From the NCBI GenBank assembly GCA_963529855.1, contig CAURZK010000002.1:540856-604855 (forward strand): 64,000 nucleotides of DNA, in the 5' to 3' direction. Source of the stretch: 34-65-8 sp963529855 (GTDB taxonomy: Bacteria > Pseudomonadota > Alphaproteobacteria > Sphingomonadales > Sphingomonadaceae). Shown here piece by piece: positions 8,595 through 16,578 of this stretch (its first letter is position 1; the number at the start of each line of letters is the position of its first letter). The notes below the pieces were generated by a model. The model worked only from the letters and a program-made list of their open reading frames with translations. It did no database searches and was not told the origin of the DNA. The position numbers and the translations under genes were made by a program.

Positions 8595-9806
8595 TCAGAA
8601 CTCGACAGGGCCGTCCAGTTCGGCCACCTTCCATGGCAGACCATGCGCATTGAGCATGTCCATGAACGGATCGGGGTCGAACTGTTCTATGTTGAACACG
8701 CCCTTGTCCTGCCAATGTCCTTGGAGGATCATAGCAGATCCGATCATCGCGGGTACGCCGGTGGTGTAGCTGACGGCCTGGTTGCCGGTTTCCTCGTAAG
8801 CATCTTCGTGATCGCAGATGTTGTTGAGGTAAAACGTCTTTTCGCCCGACCCGTCGAGTGCTTCACCGGTCGCGATCACGCCGATGTTGGTCTTGCCCTT
8901 GGTCTTGTCTCCAAGCGTCTCGGGCTTGGGTAGTACAGCGGCGAGGAACTGGAGCGGGATGATCTCCTTGCCCTGGTACGTGATCGGCTCGATGCTGGTC
9001 ATGCCGACGTTCTGCAGCACGGTAAGGTGAGTGATGTACTGATCGCCGAAGGTCATCCAGAACCGCGCACGCTCCAGTTCGGGCACGAACTTGGCGAGGC
9101 TTTCCAGTTCTTCGTGATACATCAGGTACATGTTCTTGGGGCCCACGCCCTCGAAATCGAACTCGACCTTGTTGGCCATCGCGGGCGTTTCGACCCACTG
9201 ACCGTTTTCCCAATGTCGCGCTGGAGCGGTCACTTCGCGGATGTTGATTTCGGGATTGAAGTTGGTGGCAAAGTGCTGCCCGTGATCGCCGCCGTTGCAA
9301 TCCAGAATGTCGAGCTGACGAATGGTTTTCAGCTTGTGCTTCTTGAGCCAAATCGTGAACACGCTGGTCACGCCCGGATCGAAGCCCGAACCGAGCAGCG
9401 CCATGATTCCGCGCTCCTTAAAGCGGTCATGGTAGGCCCACTGCCACTTGTATTCGAACTTCGCCTCGTCCTTCGGCTCGTAGTTGGCGGTGTCGAGGTA
9501 GTCGACGCCCGCTTCCAGGCACGCGTCCATGATCGGCAGGTCCTGATAGGGAAGCGCGAGATTGACAACGAGGCTGGGGTTCACCTTGCGGATCAGGTTG
9601 ACCATCGCCGAAACTTCCTCAGCGTCGATTTCATAAGTCGCCACGTCCACACCGGTGCGCTGCTTGACGCTGGCGGCAATCGCGTCGCACTTCGATTTGG
9701 TGCGGCTGGCAAGGTGGATATCGCCGAAGATTTCCGGGTTGAACGCCATCTTGTGAACGCAAACCGAGCTGACGCCGCCCGCGCCGATGACCAGGACTGT
9801 CGACAT
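8595..9806 (-). CDS. Carboxynorspermidine/carboxyspermidine dehydrogenase (saccharopine dehydrogenase family)
   Basis: NADPH-dependent enzyme that reductively joins putrescine (or diaminopropane) to aspartate semialdehyde. The N-terminal Rossmann motif VLVIGAGGVSSVCVHKMA is followed by a saccharopine-dehydrogenase-like C-terminal domain (GSGFDPGVTSVFTIW, DCNGGDHG). An ATG at 9815 is also in frame, but the GGAGA at 9821-9825 is one or two bases from it and spaced properly for the ATG at 9806, so 9806 is preferred (403 residues). First gene of the polyamine operon. Confidence 0.92.
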   Translation of the reverse strand: MSTVLVIGAGGVSSVCVHKMAFNPEIFGDIHLASRTKSKCDAIAASVKQRTGVDVATYEIDAEEVSAMVNLIRKVNPSLVVNLALPYQDLPIMDACLEAGVDYLDTANYEPKDEAKFEYKWQWAYHDRFKERGIMALLGSGFDPGVTSVFTIWLKKHKLKTIRQLDILDCNGGDHGQHFATNFNPEINIREVTAPARHWENGQWVETPAMANKVEFDFEGVGPKNMYLMYHEELESLAKFVPELERARFWMTFGDQYITHLTVLQNVGMTSIEPITYQGKEIIPLQFLAAVLPKPETLGDKTKGKTNIGVIATGEALDGSGEKTFYLNNICDHEDAYEETGNQAVSYTTGVPAMIGSAMILQGHWQDKGVFNIEQFDPDPFMDMLNAHGLPWKVAELDGPVEF

Positions 9807-9868
9807 GTTGTTCATTCTCCGAATTCGAATCTTGCGTGCCCCCTAGCGAAATGCGCTAGTCCCGCCAA

Positions 9869-10816
9869 ATGATCCGCACACCAACCCGCGAGGGTGTCCT
9901 CGAAGCCGCTGCCAAGATTGCAGCAATCCTGCCGCCCACCCCGTTGCTGCCGGTCAAGATAGGGGGCGTGCGCTGCTGGGCCAAGGCCGAGGTCTTGCAG
10001 CCGGTCGGGGCATTCAAGATCCGCGGCGCCTGGCACCGGCTGACCGCGCTTGGCGACGACGAACGCAAACGCGGCGTGGTCGCGGTATCCAGCGGCAATC
10101 ATGCACAGGGTGTCGCCTGGGCAGCGCGCGAGTTGGGTATCGCCGCAACCATCGTGATGCCGCGTAATGCCCCCCAAGTGAAGCTGGAGGCAACCCGCGC
10201 CCTGGGCGCAGAAGTTGTCCTGTACGAACGCCCCGGCGAAGATCGCGACGAGGTCGCAGGCCGGCTGATCGAACAAACGGGCGCCGTGCTGGTTCACGCA
10301 TTCGGCGATCCGTGGGTGATCGAAGGTCAGGGAAGCGCCGGGGTCGAAATGACGGCGCAGCTGGGCCACGAACCTTCCCGCATCCTCGCCTGCTGCGGGG
10401 GCGGTGGATTGGCGGCAGGGCTTGCCCTCGCCTGCCCCGACAGCGCGATCGTGCCGGTGGAGCCGCTTGGCTGGGACATGGTCGGCCAGTCAATCGCGGC
10501 GGGCCAAATCGTTCCAGTGGGCGACGATCCACCTGCGACCATCTGCGATGCGCTCCAGCCCCCCGCGACCAAGGGCATCAACCTTTCGGTACTGCGCGGC
10601 CGGGCGGATCCCGGCGTTACGGTAACCGACGACGAAGTACGAGCGGCGCAGCGGTTTGCTTTTGCCATGCTGCGTCTGGTCGTCGAACCCGGCGGTGCGG
10701 CGGCGCTGGCAGCAGCGTTGGCTGGCAAGGTCCCGCTGGACGAGAACACTGTCGTCATGCTGACGGGCGGCAATACCGACGCCGCGAGCTATGCCGCGAC
10801 GCTGGCCGGGCGGTAG
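9869..10816 (+). CDS. Threonine/serine dehydratase-like PLP enzyme (no regulatory domain)
   Basis: Fold-type II PLP enzyme of 315 residues. Lys50 in VGAFKIRGAW is the PLP lysine; SSGNHAQGVAWAA binds the cofactor ring and CCGGGGLAAG the phosphate. It lacks the C-terminal ACT-like domain of biosynthetic IlvA, so it resembles catabolic threonine/serine dehydratases or the serine racemase group. Reaction likely: serine or threonine to 2-oxoacid plus ammonia. The gene diverges from the polyamine operon with about 60 nt between them. Confidence 0.85.
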   Translation: MIRTPTREGVLEAAAKIAAILPPTPLLPVKIGGVRCWAKAEVLQPVGAFKIRGAWHRLTALGDDERKRGVVAVSSGNHAQGVAWAARELGIAATIVMPRNAPQVKLEATRALGAEVVLYERPGEDRDEVAGRLIEQTGAVLVHAFGDPWVIEGQGSAGVEMTAQLGHEPSRILACCGGGGLAAGLALACPDSAIVPVEPLGWDMVGQSIAAGQIVPVGDDPPATICDALQPPATKGINLSVLRGRADPGVTVTDDEVRAAQRFAFAMLRLVVEPGGAAALAAALAGKVPLDENTVVMLTGGNTDAASYAATLAGR

Positions 10817-10882
10817 GTTTCGTTTGACTATCTTTCCCGCGCGCAGCACCTAGTTGCAGGGTTGATGGGAGAGGAATTTTCG

Positions 10883-11332
10883 ATGCAGGCACAAATGCTC
10901 GCGCCGGCGGCCGTACTGGTTGCCTGGTCGCTGGTCATGCTGATGTGGACGGCATTCTCGCGGTTCTCTGCGATGAAGCGATCGGGCGTCGATCTCAGGA
11001 CCGCGAAGCCTGGCGGGCGCGGGCAGGACCTGGAAGGCGTGCTCGACGACCGCGTGAACTGGAAGGCGCACAACTATGCCCACCTGATGGAGCAGCCGAC
11101 GCTGTTCTACGCTGCCAGCCTGATTATCGCGCTGCTCGGCGCCGCGGCAGGAGATGTGCTGGCGGCGTGGATCTACGTCGTTTTGCGCATCGTGCATTCG
11201 GTCTGGCAAGCGACGGTCAACCGGCTAACCGTGCGTTTCCCGCTGTTCGTCCTGAGCACGCTGGCGCTGATCTATCTCGCATACCGCGCGCTGGCGCTGA
11301 CACTGCTCGCTGATCCGGGAGTTGTGGCATGA
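10883..11332 (+). CDS. MAPEG family membrane protein (copy 1)
   Basis: Four-helix membrane protein of the MAPEG superfamily (glutathione/eicosanoid metabolism in eukaryotes; unknown role in bacteria). 149 residues. The family core is visible: NWKAHNYAHLMEQPTLFYA followed by WIYVVLRIVHSVWQATVNR. The ATG at 10883 is chosen because GGGAGAGGA lies 7 nt upstream. Its stop overlaps the start of a second MAPEG gene (ATGA), so the pair arose by tandem duplication and is translated together. Confidence 0.88.
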   Translation: MQAQMLAPAAVLVAWSLVMLMWTAFSRFSAMKRSGVDLRTAKPGGRGQDLEGVLDDRVNWKAHNYAHLMEQPTLFYAASLIIALLGAAAGDVLAAWIYVVLRIVHSVWQATVNRLTVRFPLFVLSTLALIYLAYRALALTLLADPGVVA

Positions 11333-11766
11333 GCGATGTCGCAATCCTGAAACCGGTCGTCGTCCTGATGGCGTGGACCATGGTCATGTGGGCTTGGATG
11401 TACGCGACCCGCATTCCCGCGATCAACAAGCTGCCAAAGTCCGGCGAAGCCAGCGCCGATGTGGGCTGGACCAGCGCGAAGCTGGAAGCATTGCTGGCAC
11501 CATCGATCCAGTGGAAGGCCCACAACTACAACCACCTGCACGAGGCGCCGACGCTGTTCTATGCAGTGGCGCTGGTGCTGGCGTTGATCGGCCAGGGGGA
11601 TGGTATCAACGCAACGATCGCCTGGATTTATGTCGTGCTGCGGATCGTCCATTCCATCTGGCAGGCGACGGTCAACCGGGTGATGGTGCGCTTTCTGCTG
11701 TTCGCCCTGTCAACTCTCGCGCTGATGGCATTGATCCTGCACGCGGCGATCCCGATCCTGCTGTAG
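11329..11766 (+). CDS. MAPEG family membrane protein (copy 2)
   Basis: Second tandem MAPEG protein, 145 residues, sharing the core WKAHNYNHLHEAPTLFYAVA and WIYVVLRIVHSIWQATVNR with copy 1. N-terminal residues 8-30 form a membrane helix. The differences in the N-terminal helix and loop indicate an old duplication. Function cannot be deduced; MAPEG proteins usually form trimers, so heteromeric assembly of the two is conceivable. Confidence 0.88.
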   Translation: MSDVAILKPVVVLMAWTMVMWAWMYATRIPAINKLPKSGEASADVGWTSAKLEALLAPSIQWKAHNYNHLHEAPTLFYAVALVLALIGQGDGINATIAWIYVVLRIVHSIWQATVNRVMVRFLLFALSTLALMALILHAAIPILL

Positions 11767-11768
11767 TG

Positions 11769-12752
11769 CTACTCCGCCGCCTCGGCTGCGTGCACGTGGC
11801 CATCGAGATCGACGGCCAGCCCGGCAAGGAACCGTTCCGCATCGAGCGCGGCCATGCAGCCCGTGCCTGCAGCCGTTACCGCCTGACGGTAGGTGTGATC
11901 CATGACATCGCCGCAGGCGAACACGCCCGGGATCGCAGTCTTGGGCGTGCCTGGCTCCACGACAAGATACCCGCTGGCATCGGTTTCGAGCTGCCCCTTG
12001 AACAGCTCGGTCGCCGGTGCGTGGCCGATAGCAACAAAGGCACCGTCGACTTCCAGCGTCGATTCCTCACCCGTCACCGTGTCGCGCAGGACCAGATGGG
12101 TGAGGCCGCCTGCCGCTGGGTCGCCTTCGAACCGCACCACGGCCTTGTTCCACATGGTGGAGATCTTGGGATTGGCGAACAGCCGTTCCTGCAGGATCTT
12201 CTCCGACCGCAACTCGTCACGCCGATGGATCAGCGTCACGTCATCGGAGTGGTTGGTGAGGTAGAGCGCTTCTTCCACCGCAGTGTTGCCGCCGCCGATC
12301 ACCGCGACTTTCTTGCCGCGGTAGAAGAACCCGTCGCAAGTCGCGCAAGCGGAAACGCCCTTGCCGCCCAGTTCCATCTCGCCGGGAACACCCAGCCACT
12401 TCGCCTGAGCTCCCGTCGCGATCACCAGCGTTTCGCCGATATACTCGTCGCCGCTGTCGCCGATGGCGCGGAACGGGCGACTGGAGAAATCGACCGAGAC
12501 GATCGTGTCCCACATCATCCTCGTACCGACATGTTCGGCCTGCGCCTGCATCTGCTCCATCAGCCACGGACCCTGGATCACGTCCTTGAAACCGGGGTAG
12601 TTCTCGACATCGGTGGTGATGGTGAGCTGCCCGCCCGGCTGCAGGCCCTGGACCACGATCGGCTCCAGCATCGCGCGCGCGCCATAGATGGCCGCGCTGT
12701 AGCCTGCGGGGCCGGAACCGATGATGAGCATCTTGGTGTGATGGGTAGCCAT
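11769..12752 (-). CDS. trxB: Thioredoxin reductase
   Basis: NADPH-dependent FAD enzyme that reduces thioredoxin in the cytoplasm. 327 residues. FAD site IIGSGPAGYSAAIYGARA at the N-terminus; redox pair Cys136-Ala-Thr-Cys139 followed by DGFFYRGKKVAVIGGGNTAVE (NADPH domain), HRRDELR for NADPH phosphate, and the C-terminal FACGDVMDHTYRQAVTAAG flavin site. Near-canonical, so identification is firm. It is the last gene of a leftward series and ends 2 nt from the convergent MAPEG gene. Confidence 0.97.
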   Translation of the reverse strand: MATHHTKMLIIGSGPAGYSAAIYGARAMLEPIVVQGLQPGGQLTITTDVENYPGFKDVIQGPWLMEQMQAQAEHVGTRMMWDTIVSVDFSSRPFRAIGDSGDEYIGETLVIATGAQAKWLGVPGEMELGGKGVSACATCDGFFYRGKKVAVIGGGNTAVEEALYLTNHSDDVTLIHRRDELRSEKILQERLFANPKISTMWNKAVVRFEGDPAAGGLTHLVLRDTVTGEESTLEVDGAFVAIGHAPATELFKGQLETDASGYLVVEPGTPKTAIPGVFACGDVMDHTYRQAVTAAGTGCMAALDAERFLAGLAVDLDGHVHAAEAAE

Positions 12753-12791
12753 GCTTCTATCCGTATGCGTGGGACGTGCGCCCCAATGTGG

Positions 12792-13604
12792 TCAGCCGTG
12801 GGTGAGGTGCAAGCGCAGCGCCTCGCGCCGGTTCGCATCCACCCCAAGCACGCTTTCCATGAACGCGTCGATGGAGCCGAACTCGGCTTCCACAGCTTCG
12901 CGCATGGCGATGAGGTAGCGTTCGTCCACCCCCATCAACACGCGCACCGTCTCGTCCGAGATGTCGCCATATCGCCCGCGCACCGCCTTGGCCCCGGCAG
13001 CGACGCGCGCCTCCATGTCGCCCGCGCTGTTCGTCAGCATGAAGTCCGCCATCGCATCGTCCGGATGCACGCCCAGCGCGTGATGGAGCAGCGCCACCGC
13101 CATTCCGGTGCGGTCCTTGCCTGCGAGGCAGTGGACCAGGCTTGCGCCGTCGCCCCGTGCCAGCACCTCGAAGTAGCGGCGCATCCCCCACAGCACCGGT
13201 TCGCGGCGGGCGAGGTCGCGGTAGATCCGCTCCAGCGCCCGGTGCGCGCTTGCCGGATCGAGCGGCCCGTCGCTCGCCTCCAGATGCGGGGCGAGGTAGG
13301 CGGTTTCGCCATCGTAGAAGTGGACCTCGGCACAGAACCCCGGCCCCCGCGCGCAGGGCGAAGCGGCGCGTTCCGCATTGCCGCGCAGGTCGATCACATG
13401 GGCGATCGCCAGCGCGTCGATCGCGGCGAGATCGGCCTCGCTCGCATCGACATGGTGGCCCGATCGCCACAACAGCCCGCGGCGGACCCGGCCGCCACCC
13501 GCGACAGGATAGCCGCCGTAGTCGCGGAAATTGTGGACGCCTTCGAGGGGGAGCACGCGGGGGTCGGTCATCGCCTGTGCGCTTGCCAGTGCGGGCCCGT
13601 TCAC
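12792..13604 (-). CDS. Tyrosine/serine protein phosphatase (Tyr_phosphatase3 type)
   Basis: Cysteine phosphatase of the IphP/Tyr_phosphatase3 group. The N-terminal NFRDYGGYPVAGG segment and the P-loop VHCLAGKDRTGMAVAL with its nucleophilic cysteine are intact. I prefer a GTG start at 13604: GGGAGG sits 4 nt upstream and it forms a GTGA overlap with the preceding DUF6285 stop. An ATG at 13619 and another at 13571 are also possible. Substrate unknown; co-transcribed with the phosphotransferase and DUF6285 genes. Confidence 0.85.
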   Translation of the reverse strand: MNGPALASAQAMTDPRVLPLEGVHNFRDYGGYPVAGGGRVRRGLLWRSGHHVDASEADLAAIDALAIAHVIDLRGNAERAASPCARGPGFCAEVHFYDGETAYLAPHLEASDGPLDPASAHRALERIYRDLARREPVLWGMRRYFEVLARGDGASLVHCLAGKDRTGMAVALLHHALGVHPDDAMADFMLTNSAGDMEARVAAGAKAVRGRYGDISDETVRVLMGVDERYLIAMREAVEAEFGSIDAFMESVLGVDANRREALRLHLTHG

Positions 13605-13954
13605 GCAACCTCCCGCCATTGCCGGAACGCGGGGTAGCCGGGCTGGTCGACGGTCAGCTTGGCGATGGAGGTGTGGATGAGGTGCGCCACCAGCGTGTCC
13701 TCGTCCAGCGCGTCTTGTGCGCGTAACGCGTCTGCCAGAGCGGCGTTACGAGCCGCAAGCCGGCCCTCGCCGAAGCCCAGCTCGGCGAGCCGCTCCATCT
13801 CCTCGACAGCGAGATCCGGGCCAAGTTCCAGTTCCCGCAACGCGATGCCCAGTGCATTGGCCGCGACCTTCTGCGGGAAGCCGGACGCGATGCCTTCTTC
13901 CAGCGCGCTGCGCACTGCGGCGATCAACATGGCGGCAGGCGGGTTATCGAGCAT
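13601..13954 (-). CDS. DUF6285-like small protein
   Basis: A 117-residue, mostly helical, soluble protein with no catalytic motif I recognise. It resembles DUF6285 proteins, which I recall being encoded next to phosphotransferase-family genes as here; the assignment is from memory of the pattern, not a search. It overlaps the upstream phosphotransferase by 11 nt and the downstream phosphatase by 4 nt, so it is embedded in a tightly coupled operon and probably works with the phosphotransferase. Confidence 0.6.
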   Translation of the reverse strand: MLDNPPAAMLIAAVRSALEEGIASGFPQKVAANALGIALRELELGPDLAVEEMERLAELGFGEGRLAARNAALADALRAQDALDEDTLVAHLIHTSIAKLTVDQPGYPAFRQWREVA

Positions 13955-14984
13955 TCCAGGCCTCGTGCTCCGGCGCCAGCAGGCGCATCAGGTCGAATTC
14001 GGTTTCGGAGGCGCGCCGCGCGATCACCATGCCCTCGACCGTGGGCTGCCCAGTCATCGCCTGCGCGGCGACGCCGGCGCACATCACACCCCAGTTCAGC
14101 GTCTGAAACACCTCCCATGCGTGCAACGTGACCAGGTCGACCGGCAGCCCGCCTCCCTCGGCATAACCCGCCAGCAGATCTTCCCGCGTGCCGAACCCGC
14201 CGACCGGCAGATCGGGCCGCTGGAACCGCCAGCTGGTGACGCACATCCAGGCAAGGTCGTAGGCGGCGGGGCCGATGTGGGCGAGTTCCCAGTCGAGCAC
14301 CGCGCGGATCCCTTCAGGCCCCACGACCAGGTTGCCATTGCGGAAGTCGCCGTGGAGCAGCACGTGCGCACCCCCGGTGGGCAGGTTCGCACGCAGCCAG
14401 CGCAGTACGTATTCGAACACCGGCCGATCCTGCCCGGTTTCGCGGTGCCGCGCCGCGAGAGCGTCAAGCGCATCCCACGCGCCTTGTTCGCGCAGACCGA
14501 GGTGGGTGATGGCACTCGCCGCATGCAGCCGCGCCAGTATACGCCCGCAGTCGCGCGCCATGCCGGCCCGCGCGCTGGCCAGTTCGGGCAGCTTGAGAAC
14601 CCGGCCGCCCATCGTCTCGCCCTCGACCCGCGCCATCGCGTAGCCATCACCGGCGAGCGAGCCGGGCGGCAGTTCGAACGCAACCCGCGGCACGGGCACG
14701 CCCAGCCCCTCCGCCAGTCGGACCAGCGCCGCTTCCGCCGCGACGCTCGGCAGGCCTTGCGACGAGAACCGCCGACCCGCGGGCTGTCGCCGCAGAACCA
14801 AGGGCATCACCGCTCCGTCGGCCAGCACGAGGTCGAACCCCCACATTTCCTTGCTCGCCCCGCCGCCAAGCTGGCGCAGCCCTTCGATCCGCGTCGCCGC
14901 AATCCCGCCAGCCCGCGCCGCGTCGAGCAGAGCGGTGCCAAGATCGCCTTCACGGGCCCGTTCGCTCACCGCCATGTCACACAT
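13944..14984 (-). CDS. Aminoglycoside-phosphotransferase-fold kinase (ACAD10-like)
   Basis: APH-fold kinase of 346 residues. The catalytic loop LLHGDFRNGNLVV and the metal-binding AVLDWELAHIGPAAYDLAWM are intact. This subgroup is usually linked to acyl-CoA dehydrogenases (ACAD10/ACAD11 in animals, which phosphorylate 4-hydroxyacyl-CoAs), and an acyl-CoA dehydrogenase gene sits divergently next door. A role in hydroxy-fatty-acid breakdown is therefore a reasonable inference, not shown. An in-frame ATG at 14975 is an alternative start; no good ribosome site is visible for either. Confidence 0.82.
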   Translation of the reverse strand: MCDMAVSERAREGDLGTALLDAARAGGIAATRIEGLRQLGGGASKEMWGFDLVLADGAVMPLVLRRQPAGRRFSSQGLPSVAAEAALVRLAEGLGVPVPRVAFELPPGSLAGDGYAMARVEGETMGGRVLKLPELASARAGMARDCGRILARLHAASAITHLGLREQGAWDALDALAARHRETGQDRPVFEYVLRWLRANLPTGGAHVLLHGDFRNGNLVVGPEGIRAVLDWELAHIGPAAYDLAWMCVTSWRFQRPDLPVGGFGTREDLLAGYAEGGGLPVDLVTLHAWEVFQTLNWGVMCAGVAAQAMTGQPTVEGMVIARRASETEFDLMRLLAPEHEAWNAR

Positions 14985-15007
14985 GTCACACTGTCCAGGG
15001 CAAGTTC

Positions 15008-15101
15008 TGTCACCTTGCGCACCAGTGCGTCACCTTGCAGCGACGGGGTGTCGCTTTGCGTGATGACAGGGCCACCTTGGGCATGCCCGGTGTCGCCTTG
15101 C
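15008..15101. repeat. Five degenerate direct repeats phased at 20-21 bp
   Basis: The 307-nt gap between the phosphotransferase (start 14984) and the acyl-CoA dehydrogenase (start 15292) contains five 11-mers related to TGTCACCTTGC, beginning at 15008, 15028, 15049, 15070 and 15091. The 20-21-bp step equals two helical turns, so all copies face one side of the helix. Two further CATGTCACA copies flank the phosphotransferase start (14974, 14983). This looks like a multi-site operator, though a short peptide with a heptad could produce the same period. The rest of the gap shows nothing else clear. Confidence 0.55.
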
Positions 15102-15291
15102 ATTTCCCGGCGTCAGCGCTGGTTTGGCAGTGAGCAGCATCCATCGGCAGTTTTCCCGTCGCTGGGTCGATGCCGGACGCTAGCAGGTGCTGCCACAGTA
15201 GGAAAACGCCAAGGTAGCGCAGCCCAACGGCCCCTTCCGTGCGCGCCCGGCCTGGGATAGGTCCCGGACAAGAACGGGCCGGGAGAGAGCG

Positions 15292-16578
15292 ATGGATTTC
15301 ACCATACCGCAGGCGCTGGAAGACTATTGCGCCGAGCTGGAAGCGTTCATCGCGGCCGAGATCGACCCGCTCGTCGCGCAGGACGACAACATCCGTTTCT
15401 TCGATCACCGGCGCGAACATGCGCGCACAGACTGGGACCGGGGCGGCCTCCCCCGCCCCGAGTGGGAATCGCTGCTGGCAGAAGCGACCCGCCGCGCCGA
15501 TGCGGCCGGGCACTGGCGCTTTTCCGCGCCGAAACGATACGGCGGCAAGGACGGGTCGAACCTGTGGATGGCAGTGATCCGCGACCGCTTCGCACAGCGC
15601 GGGCTCGGCCTTCACAACGACTTGCAGAACGAGCATTCGATCGTCGGCAATTTCCCCTTCGTCGCGATGTTCGACACCTTCGGCACCGAGGCACAGAAAG
15701 AGGAGTTCATCGCGGGCGGGTTTGCACGCACCCGCCGGGTCGCCTTCGGCCTGACCGAGCCCGACCACGGCAGCGATGCGACCCACATGGAAACCCGTGC
15801 CGTGCGCGAAACGCGTGACGGCGTTTCCGGCTGGCGCATCGATGGCGAAAAGATGTGGATCACCGGGATGCACGTCGCCACGCACTGCGCGCTGTTCGCC
15901 CGCACCGGCGGCACGGCGGGCGATGCATGGGGCATCACCTGCTTCCTCGTCCCCAATCCCACGCCCGGCCTCTCCATCGAGGAATGGATGTGGACCTTCA
16001 ACATGCCCACCGACCATCCGCGCCTGTCGCTGACCGATGTCTGGGTGCCGGACGATGCGATCCTGGGCGAGGAAGGGCGCGGCCTCGCCCTCGCCCAGAG
16101 TTTCGTCCACCAGAACCGTATTCGCCAGGCCGCGTCGAGCCTGGGCGCGGCCACTTACTGCATCGAGGAAAGCGTGCGTTACGCACGGACCCGCAAGCCG
16201 TTCGGAGAGGAACTGGCGAGGAACCAGGCGATCCAGTTCCCGCTGGTCGAGCTGGCGACCCAATGCGAGATGCTGCGCCTGCTGATCTACAAGACCGCGT
16301 GGGACATGGACCGCCTGCCGCACGCGGCGATCGAGCGCGAACTCTCCGACAAGGTCAGCATGTGCAATTACTGGGCGAACCGGCTGGTGTGCGAGGCGGC
16401 GGACCGGGCGATGCAGGTTCATGGCGGGATCGGCTATTCCCGCCACAAGCCGTTTGAGCATATCTATCGCCATCACCGCCGCTATCGCGTCACCGAAGGG
16501 GCGGAGGAGATCCAGATGCGGAAAGTGGGCGCATACCTGTTTGGCTATCTCGGCCCGCGCAATGACAGGTTCGGCTAG
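15292..16578 (+). CDS. Acyl-CoA dehydrogenase family protein
   Basis: FAD-dependent acyl-CoA alpha,beta-dehydrogenase of 428 residues, similar in layout to ACAD11-type enzymes. FAD/substrate motifs include FGLTEPDHGSDATHM, WITGMHVATH, the helix TRKPFGEELARNQAIQFPLV and the C-terminal QVHGGIGYSRHKPFEH with VTEGAEEIQ. GGGAGAGAG upstream is a strong ribosome site. The divergent APH-fold kinase strengthens the ACAD10/11 analogy. It ends convergently, overlapping the ligD stop by 4 nt. Confidence 0.9.
   Translation: MDFTIPQALEDYCAELEAFIAAEIDPLVAQDDNIRFFDHRREHARTDWDRGGLPRPEWESLLAEATRRADAAGHWRFSAPKRYGGKDGSNLWMAVIRDRFAQRGLGLHNDLQNEHSIVGNFPFVAMFDTFGTEAQKEEFIAGGFARTRRVAFGLTEPDHGSDATHMETRAVRETRDGVSGWRIDGEKMWITGMHVATHCALFARTGGTAGDAWGITCFLVPNPTPGLSIEEWMWTFNMPTDHPRLSLTDVWVPDDAILGEEGRGLALAQSFVHQNRIRQAASSLGAATYCIEESVRYARTRKPFGEELARNQAIQFPLVELATQCEMLRLLIYKTAWDMDRLPHAAIERELSDKVSMCNYWANRLVCEAADRAMQVHGGIGYSRHKPFEHIYRHHRRYRVTEGAEEIQMRKVGAYLFGYLGPRNDRFG

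Noticed and set aside
11322..13637. 771-codon plus-strand frame
   Set aside because: It is antisense to trxB and the phosphatase gene, both of which have intact motifs.
15010..15144. 44-codon minus-strand frame with a heptad pattern
   Set aside because: No ribosome site was seen; the period is explained by the direct repeats. Kept only as an alternative.
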